The notes beneath the pieces were generated by a model. The model saw only the letters and a program-made list of their open reading frames with translations, ran no database searches and had not been told where the DNA came from. The translations under genes and the position numbers were made by a program. From Chloroflexota bacterium (GTDB taxonomy: Bacteria > Chloroflexota > Anaerolineae > 4572-78): a stretch of DNA of 5,858 nt. Positions 1 to 4,876 of this stretch are shown piece after piece. Each line of letters opens with the position of its first letter. Positions within the stretch are counted from its first letter, which is position 1. The stretch is from the NCBI GenBank assembly GCA_024278725.1, contig JAJRSQ010000191.1, positions 1 through 5,858 of the forward strand. The letters run 5' to 3'.

Positions 1-27
1 AGGTCGCAAAGAAAAACGGTTCTTTGG

Positions 28-146
28 GAATTCAGGGGGTCTGTCATTGCGAGCGAAGCGAAGCAATCTCTGTGAACATCAGCGGAGATTGCTTCTGCGC
101 AAAAAACGCGCCTTGCAATGACATTGTATAAATTCCCCCCGGATTC
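28..146. repeat. Nested palindromic intergenic repeat (REP/MITE-like)
   Basis: Three sets of inverted arms are nested around one centre. The outer arms 28-39 and 135-146 match at 10 of 12 positions. The middle arms 42-50 (TGTCATTGC) and 115-123 (GCAATGACA) are perfect. The inner arms 60-70 (GAAGCAATCTC) and 85-95 (GAGATTGCTTC) are a perfect 11 bp around a 14-nt loop. The motif TCATTGCGAGCGAAGCGAAG is one I recognise as a dispersed intergenic palindrome found in many unrelated bacterial genomes. It lies beyond the 3' end of arsM. It has no open frame of its own and no T-run, so it is a mobile or structural repeat rather than a classical terminator, although the RNA hairpin could protect a 3' end. 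Confidence 0.8.
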
Positions 147-172
147 TGATTGAGCCAGAAAAACTTGGTTTG

Positions 173-191
173 CTTTGTGACTTTGCGGTTC
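173..191. repeat. Short CTTTG-type repeat, partner of positions 1-11
   Basis: This segment contains two imperfect copies of CTTTGYGR in tandem (173-180 and 181-188). The reverse complement of positions 1-11 matches 173-183 at 9 of 11 bases. It therefore looks like a further outer arm around the palindrome at 28-146. Such CTTTGCG-rich strings are familiar as intergenic repeats in some bacterial genomes. Whether it is one element with the palindrome or a separate repeat cannot be told from a single copy. Confidence 0.35.
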
Positions 192-225
192 ATGTCTGCG
201 CGGTGACTACTCACAAGAGTGGGAT

Positions 226-1038
226 TCAGCGCGGAGTGTCCGGTTTTTCCGCTTCAATGGACGCCGACACCAGATAATCTTCGATGGCTTTGCCGGGCGC
301 CCATTCCCGAATGAATTCCCTGCTTTCATCTTTGGGGCTGATGCGGACGTTCTCAAATCCGGCTTCGCGCATCATCGTTTCCAGCGCCTCAATGGTTTCC
401 GCGCCGGATATACATTCTGAGTACAGCAGCATGTTGCCCTTGATGTGGTCGGGCAGGTCGGCGGTGGCGACAATATCGGAGATGGCGAGCCTGCCGCCCG
501 GCTTCAGGATGCGGAAGGATTCGCGGAAGACCTGCGGTTTATCCGGCGAAAGGTTGATGACGCAGTTGGAAATGATGACGTCCACCGAATTATCGCTCGC
601 CGGCAGATATTCAATCTCGCCCAGCCGGAATTCCACGTTGGAAAAATTGCCGATGTCGGCGTTTTTGCGGGCTTTGCTCACCATCTGCGGGGTCATATCC
701 ACCCCGATGACCGTCCCCGTTTCACCGACGGCGCGCGCCGCCAAAAAGCAGTCGAACCCGCCGCCGCTGCCCAAATCGAGCACGGTTTCACCCGGTTTCA
801 GCGCGGCGATGGCTTGCGGGTTGCCGCATCCCAGCCCCAGATTCGCGCCTTCCGGCACTGCGGCAACCTCTTCATCGGAATATCCCAGCGAAAGCGAGAT
901 AATCTCCGCTTCCGTGGGGTCTTTCGCCCCACAACACGACGAGCCGTTGTCGTCGCAACACCCGTCGGTCACGCCTTCAGCGGCTTTGCCGTAACGTTCC
1001 CGCACCACACTTCGAATATCATCATTTTTCAGGGTCAT
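226..1038 (-). CDS. arsM: Arsenite S-adenosylmethionine methyltransferase
   Basis: This 270-residue class I SAM-dependent methyltransferase is expected to methylate arsenite (As(III)) in the cytoplasm to mono-, di- and possibly trimethylated forms, using thiols as reductant. The SAM-binding motif I is VLDLGSGGGFD at residues 86-96. The acidic strand-2 motif is VIGVDMTPQMV at 110-120, and the motif-IV region is VIISNCVINLSP at 154-164. The arsenic-binding cysteines typical of ArsM are visible: Cys71 in the GLGCGNP motif, Cys159 in SNCV and Cys209 in SECISGA. Two CC pairs at 27-28 and 35-36 supply the N-terminal cysteine. The length is normal for bacterial ArsM. The ATG is supported by a GGAGG exactly 5 nt upstream. 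No other ars genes are in the window. A strong promoter and an ArsR-like operator precede it, so it is probably arsenic-inducible and monocistronic or first in its unit. Confidence 0.95.
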   Translation of the reverse strand: MTLKNDDIRSVVRERYGKAAEGVTDGCCDDNGSSCCGAKDPTEAEIISLSLGYSDEEVAAVPEGANLGLGCGNPQAIAALKPGETVLDLGSGGGFDCFLAARAVGETGTVIGVDMTPQMVSKARKNADIGNFSNVEFRLGEIEYLPASDNSVDVIISNCVINLSPDKPQVFRESFRILKPGGRLAISDIVATADLPDHIKGNMLLYSECISGAETIEALETMMREAGFENVRISPKDESREFIREWAPGKAIEDYLVSASIEAEKPDTPR

Positions 1039-1043
1039 TTTTT

Positions 1044-1048
1044 CCTCC
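1044..1048 (-). promoter_or_regulatory. Ribosome binding site of arsM
   Basis: On the minus strand GGAGG is followed by five A residues and then ATG. This fixes the arsM start at 1038. Confidence 0.85.
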
Positions 1049-1066
1049 GTTGGTGATTGTTGGATG

Positions 1067-1090
1067 ATATTTCAATATGCATTGAACTAT
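1067..1090 (-). promoter_or_regulatory. Probable ArsR-family operator at the arsM promoter
   Basis: The symmetric pattern is ATA-N2-TCAA-N6-TTGA-N2-TAT. The inner half TTCAAT-ATGC-ATTGAA (1071-1086) is a perfect interrupted palindrome, and the outer ATA/TAT triplets are exactly placed around the same centre. Operators of ArsR/SmtB metalloregulators commonly have TCAA-N6-TTGA cores with A/T flanks. The dyad overlaps the predicted -10 box and transcription start of arsM, the position expected for a repressor released by As(III). No arsR gene is in the window, so the regulator must be encoded elsewhere. The assignment to ArsR is inference. Confidence 0.65.
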
Positions 1091-1114
1091 ACTCGGGTAT
1101 CAGCGAACTGTCAA
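1086..1114 (-). promoter_or_regulatory. Sigma70-type promoter of arsM
   Basis: Read on the minus strand, a perfect -35 TTGACA (1109-1114) is followed by a 17-nt spacer and TATAGT (1086-1091, 5 of 6 to consensus). The predicted start is near 1079, giving a 5' UTR of about 40 nt that carries the GGAGG site. Confidence 0.82.
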
Positions 1115-1156
1115 ACCACGTTTCACTTTTTGGAGCTTTGGCGCAGATTTTCTATT

Positions 1157-1185
1157 TTGCCAAAAATACCCGCCTCCGCTATTAT
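1157..1185 (+). promoter_or_regulatory. Sigma70-type promoter of the glycosyltransferase gene
   Basis: TTGCCA (1157-1162, 5 of 6 to consensus), a 17-nt spacer and TATTAT (1180-1185, 5 of 6) point towards the glycosyltransferase, with a predicted start near 1192. Its -35 box lies about 40 bp from that of the divergent arsM promoter, so the two units share a compact control region. Confidence 0.6.
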
Positions 1186-1232
1186 AGCCCATTGAGAGTC
1201 CGGTTTGTGCGGGCAAGATTTCAGCGTCCTTT

Positions 1233-2033
1233 TTGAAGGCGGCTACTTTTGTGGAGGCTCACATCACACAGCAAGCATCCCAATCACTCTATTTGTCTGT
1301 GGTCATTCCGGCATACAATGAAGCGATTCGTTTGCCGACCACATTGAAAAAAGTTGTAACCTATCTGGAAGCACAACCATATTCGGCGGAAGTTTTGGTG
1401 GTGGATGACGGCAGTTCCGATGACACGGTTATGGTGGCGAAAGAAGTGGCGGCACAGCATCCGATGGTGCGGGTCATCCAAAACGACCACCGGGGCAAGG
1501 GGTACACCGTGCGCACGGGGATGCTCGCCGGGGAAGGGCGGTTCGTACTCTTTTCCGATGCCGACCTCGCCGTGCCGATTGAAGAGGTGGGCAAATTGCT
1601 CCCGCATCTGGAAAACGGCTTCGATGTGGTCATCGGTTCCCGGGAAGGGCAGGGGGCGGAGCGCATCGACGAGCCGTGGCACCGGCATTTTATGGGGCGG
1701 GTCTTCAACCTGCTCATCCATCTGATTGCCCTGCGCGGATTTCAGGACACACAATGCGGCTTCAAAGCCTTCAGCCGAGCCGCCACGCAAGATTTGTTCA
1801 ACCGGGTGCAACTGTACGGTGAAAATGCTGCGCTCATCACGGAAGCCGCCGTCACCGGCTTTGATGTGGAAATTCTGTTCCTTGCCGTCAAACGCGGCTA
1901 CAAAATCAAAGAAGTGCCGGTCAAGTGGATTTACGGCGAAGAGACAAAAGTCAATCCGTTGAAAGATTCGTGGCGCAATCTGAAGGATGTGATTGCCGTG
2001 CGCTGGAACGCCATCACCGGCAAATACAATTAA
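1233..2033 (+). CDS. Family 2 glycosyltransferase, ALG5-like (polyprenyl-phosphate glycosyltransferase)
   Basis: This GT-A fold glycosyltransferase is likely to move a sugar from a nucleotide donor to a lipid phosphate carrier at the cytoplasmic face of the membrane. Visible motifs, numbered from the TTG at 1233, are VVIPAYNEAIRLP at 23-35, the donor-binding VVDDGSSDDT at 56-65, HRGKGYTVRTGML at 86-98, the metal-binding FSDADLAVP at 107-115 and GFQDTQCGFKAF at 169-180. The last two are characteristic of dolichyl-phosphate beta-glucosyltransferase-like proteins. The C-terminal part (VKRGYKIKEVPVKW) fits the same family. No transmembrane helix pair is evident, unlike GtrB/ArnC-type enzymes. Donor and lipid are not known.

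The start is uncertain. TTG 1233 has no SD. GTG 1251 (260 residues) has a weak GAAGG 11 nt upstream. The best SD, GGAGG at 1253-1257, lies 5 nt before an in-frame ATC at 1263. The conserved domain begins near residue 21, so all choices keep it intact. Confidence 0.9.
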   Translation: MKAATFVEAHITQQASQSLYLSVVIPAYNEAIRLPTTLKKVVTYLEAQPYSAEVLVVDDGSSDDTVMVAKEVAAQHPMVRVIQNDHRGKGYTVRTGMLAGEGRFVLFSDADLAVPIEEVGKLLPHLENGFDVVIGSREGQGAERIDEPWHRHFMGRVFNLLIHLIALRGFQDTQCGFKAFSRAATQDLFNRVQLYGENAALITEAAVTGFDVEILFLAVKRGYKIKEVPVKWIYGEETKVNPLKDSWRNLKDVIAVRWNAITGKYN

Positions 2034-2050
2034 TTTTCCACCCACCTCTA

Positions 2051-2078
2051 TTTACAAACGTTGAAAAGCCGTTATAAT
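2051..2078 (+). promoter_or_regulatory. Strong sigma70-type promoter of the metG leader
   Basis: TTTACA (2051-2056, 5 of 6), a 16-nt spacer and a perfect TATAAT (2073-2078) occur 18 nt after the glycosyltransferase stop codon. The expected transcription start is at or next to 2085, which is also the A of an ATG. It would drive the structured leader and, by readthrough, metG and the downstream ATPase gene. Confidence 0.75.
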
Positions 2079-2084
2079 AAAGGT

Positions 2085-2162
2085 ATGAATATTTTGAAGT
2101 GCGCCACCAAATTGATGCCTATGGTTATGCCCTGCCGCTCGGCGGCGGTTTTGGCTGGATAA
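2085..2162 (+). CDS. Possible Met-rich leader peptide upstream of metG
   Basis: An ATG-initiated frame of 25 codons ends in TAA. It contains three methionine codons within five (residues 11-15, MPMVM) at 2115-2129, immediately before and inside the 5' arm of the GC-rich stem of the leader. The ATG coincides with the predicted +1 of the TATAAT promoter, so translation would be leaderless. There is no usable SD, since AAAGG lies only 1 nt away. Met-rich frames ahead of a methionyl-tRNA synthetase gene resemble classical amino acid attenuator peptides. With so short a frame, chance is a real alternative. An overlapping frame (2099-2266, GTG start) also has gene-like codons. Confidence 0.3.
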   Translation: MNILKCATKLMPMVMPCRSAAVLAG

Positions 2163-2197
2163 CGTTTGTTCAATCGCATTTTTTCTCCAGACAAACA

Positions 2198-2221
2198 CCG
2201 TGCGCTATCGTGCGGCTTTTT
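2198..2221 (+). terminator. Intrinsic-terminator-like hairpin between the metG promoter and metG
   Basis: CCGTGCG (2198-2204) pairs with CGTGCGG (2209-2215) in a 7-bp stem that includes two G-U pairs. The loop is CTAT, and CTTTTTATTTT follows. It lies about 60 nt before the metG ATG and downstream of the only clear promoter, so full termination would silence metG. Partial or regulated termination is therefore expected if the hairpin is active. The tandem G-U pairs make the stem moderately weak. Confidence 0.6.
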
Positions 2222-2282
2222 ATTTTATCGTCATTTGTAACTCGTCATCCATCATTCGCAATTTAAAAAGGAGCACAACATT

Positions 2283-4058
2283 ATGACCGAAAATATTCTG
2301 GTGTGTACCGCCTGGCCCTATGCCAATGGCGACCAGCACCTGGGGCATGTGGCGGGGAATATCCTGCCCGCCGACATTTTTGCGCGCTATCACCGCTTGA
2401 AGGGCAACCGGGTGCTGATGGTTTCCGGCTCCGACGCGCACGGCACACCCATCACCGTCAAAGCTGATGAAGAGGGCGTTTCGCCGCGAGAAATTTTTGA
2501 ACGATACCACCGCCGTTTTCTGGAAACCTTCATCGGGTTGGGCATCAGCTACGACCTGTTCACCCACACCGACACCGAAAACCACTTCCGCGTTTCGCAG
2601 GATATTTTCACTGCCGCGCTGGAAAACGGCTACATTTATAAAGAGACGCAACAGCAATTCTATTCCGCCGCGCTGAAACGCTTCCTGCCCGACCGCTACA
2701 TCGAAGGGACGTGCCCGAAATGCGGCTACGAATCGGCGCGGGGCGACCAGTGCGATAATTGCAAAACCCTGTTGGAGCCGACGGAACTCATCAATCCGCA
2801 CGCCAAAATGGACAATTCGCCGCTGGAACTGCGCGAAACGGAGCATTTATTTTTGGATTTGGGAAAACTCGCCGACCGGATTTTGGCATATTTGGAGGAC
2901 GGCAAGGATTTCTGGCGCGCCAACGTCATCAATTTCAGCAAAAATTATGTGAAAGACGGACTGCGCGGGCGACCCATCACCCGTGATATTGATTGGGGCA
3001 TTCCCATTCCGCTTGAAGGGTACGAGAGCAAACGGCTGTACGTGTGGTTTGAAGCGGTCATCGGCTATCTGAGCGCCAGCATCGAGTGGTCGGTGAACCA
3101 CGGCACGCCCGATGCGTGGAAAGCGTGGTGGTACAATCCCGACGCCAAAACCTACTATTTTATGGGGAAGGACAACATCCCCTTCCACGCCATCATCTGG
3201 CCCGGCGAACTCTTCGCCACCGGGCGCAAACTTTACGCGGATGACGGCGACGGGCTGATGAACCTGCCCTACGATGTGGTCTCAAATGAATATCTGACCA
3301 TGACCGGCGCGAAAATCAGCACCAGCCGTAATTTCGCCATTTGGGCGTTGGATATTCTGGAAGATTTTGACCCCGACCCCGTGCGCTATTATCTGAATGC
3401 CATCGCCCCGGAAACCCGCGATTCCGATTTTATGTTTGATGATTTCATCCGCCGCAATAACGATGAACTGGTTGCCACGTGGGGCAATCTGGTCAACCGG
3501 ATGCTCGGTTTCGCCTTCAAACGGTTTGAGGGCGCAGTGCCCCGGGCGGGCGAACTCGGCGAGTTGGACCGCGACATTCTGGCGACGGTGGAAGCCGGCT
3601 TCGATACCGTGGGCGACCTGCTGGCGGCGACGAAATTCAAAGCGGCACAGCAGGCGGCGATGAAACTGGCGCAAGCTGCCAATGTTTACCTCGACCGCAA
3701 AGCGCCGTGGAAAGCCATCAAAACCGACCCCGCCGATGCCGCCACCACGGTGTACGTCATCCTGCGGGTGATTGACAGCCTGAAAACAATTTTCGCACCG
3801 TTTTTGCCCTTTACGTCGCAAAAGGTACACGAATATTTGGGATACGATGGGCAACTCTTCGGCGACACCGGCACGCAGGAATTCACAGAGGCGACCCGCT
3901 CGCACATCGCGCTGGTCTATCATCCCGAAAAAGCCGTCGGCGCGTGGAAACCGAGCGAACTGCCCGCCGGGCAATCGCTCCGCAAACCTGCACCGCTCTT
4001 CAAAAAATTCGACCCGGAAGAGACCGAAGCGGTTTTGATGAAACTGTTGGCAGGGTAG
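2283..4058 (+). CDS. metG: Methionyl-tRNA synthetase
   Basis: This 591-residue class I aminoacyl-tRNA synthetase attaches methionine to tRNA(Met), including initiator tRNA, in the cytoplasm. The N-terminal Rossmann domain opens with ILVCTAWPYANGDQHLGH, in which HLGH (19-22) is the HIGH signature. SGSDAHGTPI (48-57) follows. The connective-peptide zinc knuckle has the form CPKC (144-147) ... CDNC (157-160), a single four-cysteine site. Further family motifs are VWFEAVIGYL (254-263), FMGKDNIPFH (293-302) and the KMSKS-equivalent KISTS at 344-348. The rest (from about 390) is the helical anticodon-binding domain. The protein ends near 590 without the EMAPII/Trbp111-like tRNA-binding extension of E. 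coli-type enzymes. AGGAG 9 nt upstream supports the ATG. The gene is preceded by a promoter plus a terminator-like leader and is followed 71 nt later by the ATPase gene on the same strand. Confidence 0.97.
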   Translation: MTENILVCTAWPYANGDQHLGHVAGNILPADIFARYHRLKGNRVLMVSGSDAHGTPITVKADEEGVSPREIFERYHRRFLETFIGLGISYDLFTHTDTENHFRVSQDIFTAALENGYIYKETQQQFYSAALKRFLPDRYIEGTCPKCGYESARGDQCDNCKTLLEPTELINPHAKMDNSPLELRETEHLFLDLGKLADRILAYLEDGKDFWRANVINFSKNYVKDGLRGRPITRDIDWGIPIPLEGYESKRLYVWFEAVIGYLSASIEWSVNHGTPDAWKAWWYNPDAKTYYFMGKDNIPFHAIIWPGELFATGRKLYADDGDGLMNLPYDVVSNEYLTMTGAKISTSRNFAIWALDILEDFDPDPVRYYLNAIAPETRDSDFMFDDFIRRNNDELVATWGNLVNRMLGFAFKRFEGAVPRAGELGELDRDILATVEAGFDTVGDLLAATKFKAAQQAAMKLAQAANVYLDRKAPWKAIKTDPADAATTVYVILRVIDSLKTIFAPFLPFTSQKVHEYLGYDGQLFGDTGTQEFTEATRSHIALVYHPEKAVGAWKPSELPAGQSLRKPAPLFKKFDPEETEAVLMKLLAG

Positions 4059-4061
4059 AGA

Positions 4062-4097
4062 TTGGTTGTTGGAGGTTGGCAATCTCCAATCAACCAA
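4062..4097. repeat. Inverted repeat in the metG-ATPase spacer
   Basis: TTGGTTG-TTGGAG (4062-4074) pairs with CTCCAA (4084-4089), then CAACCAA (4091-4097). This gives 13 bp with a single bulged T at 4090 and a 9-nt loop. It starts 3 nt after the metG stop. No T-run follows, so it is a poor intrinsic terminator. It is more likely a 3'-end-stabilising hairpin or a copy of a TTGG/CCAA-rich dispersed repeat. Confidence 0.65.
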
Positions 4098-4129
4098 CCG
4101 CCAATTAACTGACCCAAAGGGGGCAATCA

Positions 4130-4873
4130 ATGGGAAGCAAAAAGACCCGCAAACGTTTATCTTCCGGCGAAAAAACGCTCGATACAATGCTCGGTGGCGG
4201 ATTCATCGAGGGGAGCGCGTCGTTGGTGAGTGGTGCGCCGGGGGTGGGGAAAACCACATTCGGGCTGCAATTTTTGTGCGCCGGTGCCGCCAATGGCGAG
4301 CCGGGCGTGCTGGTGACGTTTGAGGAATTTCCCGCAACGTTACTTCGGGATGCCAATGTTTTGGGTTGGGATTTGCAATCGTTGCAGGCGAAAGGCTTGT
4401 TGCGCATCATCTTCACCTCGCCCGCGGTATTTTTGAGCAGCCTGCAAGCGCCCGACAGCCCGCTGGCGGAGACCATCCGCACCATCGCCCCCACCCGCGC
4501 CGTGGTTGACAGCGTGACCCAGTTCACCCGCACCACCGAAGACCCCATCAAACTGCGGGCGATTCACAATTCGCTCATCAACGCCTTCAAAAGAGAGGGC
4601 ATCACCAGCCTGTTGCTGGCGGAAGATGCGCATATCACCGGCGAAAAACACGGTATGACCTCCACGCTGCCCTATGTGGTTGATGCCGTTTTGCTGATGC
4701 GGTACATCGAAGTGGACAGCGCGATGCGCCGCGCCCTGACAATTTTGAAGATGCGGGGCAGCCATCACACCAAAGAAATTCGCGGCTACACCATCGGCGA
4801 CGGCGGATTACAGATGCAGGAACCCTTTGAAAATATTCGCGGGCTGCTGTCCGGCATCACCCGGCGAGTGTGA
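4130..4873 (+). CDS. Single-domain KaiC/RadA-family ATPase
   Basis: This 247-residue RecA-fold P-loop ATPase belongs to the KaiC-like group. It opens with the typical SGEKTLDTMLGGGFIEGSASLVSGAPGVGKTTF. Walker A is GAPGVGKT at 35-42. The paired catalytic glutamates are in TFEE at 63-66. Walker B is RAVVDSV at 123-129. KMRGSHHTKEIRGYTI at 207-222 matches the KaiC C-terminal substrate/ATP-contact segment. It has one ATPase domain, whereas circadian KaiC has two, and no kaiA or kaiB is nearby, so a clock role is not supported. Such solitary proteins are thought to be ATP-driven regulators or oligomeric switches, and the partner here is unknown. The start is supported by AGGGGG 6 nt upstream of the ATG. 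It is probably cotranscribed with metG, since no separate promoter is clear in the 71-nt gap. It ends 3 nt from the convergent cobU stop. Confidence 0.88.
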   Translation: MGSKKTRKRLSSGEKTLDTMLGGGFIEGSASLVSGAPGVGKTTFGLQFLCAGAANGEPGVLVTFEEFPATLLRDANVLGWDLQSLQAKGLLRIIFTSPAVFLSSLQAPDSPLAETIRTIAPTRAVVDSVTQFTRTTEDPIKLRAIHNSLINAFKREGITSLLLAEDAHITGEKHGMTSTLPYVVDAVLLMRYIEVDSAMRRALTILKMRGSHHTKEIRGYTIGDGGLQMQEPFENIRGLLSGITRRV

Positions 4874-4876
4874 AAT

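Larger units (their letters stand above)
2085..2221 (+). ncRNA. Structured metG leader RNA or small RNA (attenuator candidate)
   Basis: The segment runs from the predicted start to the T-run of a terminator-like hairpin, about 137 nt. It can fold into three back-to-back stems. Stem 1 (2124-2163) stacks GTTAT/ATAAC, GCC/GGC and a 7-bp GC-rich helix 2132-2138/2142-2148 with a UCG loop. Stem 2 pairs GUUUGUU (2164-2170) with GACAAAC (2190-2196). Stem 3 is the terminator hairpin at 2198-2215. It does not show the T-box AGGGTGGNACCGCG sequence or a SAM-I riboswitch core. Two roles fit: a cis-acting transcription attenuator for metG, or an independent small RNA. The folds are worked out by eye, and no alternative antiterminator pairing was found with confidence. 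Confidence 0.5.

Noticed and set aside
42..123. CRISPR-like or tRNA-like reading of the palindrome
   Set aside because: There is no array of direct repeats with spacers, and no acceptor, T-loop or anticodon arrangement. The inverted arms fit a dispersed palindrome.
208..222. Small hairpin ACTC-ACAA-GAGT just past the arsM stop as a terminator
   Set aside because: The stem is only 4 bp and no T-run follows on the minus strand.
284..1056. Long open frames on the plus strand opposite arsM (236 and 203 codons)
   Set aside because: They are antisense to a clear ArsM with all its motifs. They have no SD and no recognisable domain, and arise from the GC-rich codon pattern of the true gene.
1284..2045. 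A 253-codon open frame on the minus strand opposite the glycosyltransferase
   Set aside because: It is an antisense shadow of a gene with complete GT2 motifs, with no SD and no recognisable domain.
2085..2282. T-box or SAM riboswitch upstream of metG
   Set aside because: The conserved T-box antiterminator sequence and the SAM-I core are absent. The region is also short for a T-box leader.
3282..4187. A 301-codon open frame on the minus strand opposite the end of metG
   Set aside because: It is rich in Arg, Gly, His and Phe in the way typical of antisense frames, has no family motif, and covers the conserved metG sequence on the other strand.
4130..4873. Circadian clock kaiC
   Set aside because: It has only one ATPase domain instead of two and no kaiA or kaiB nearby. 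A general KaiC/RadA-like label is all the sequence supports.
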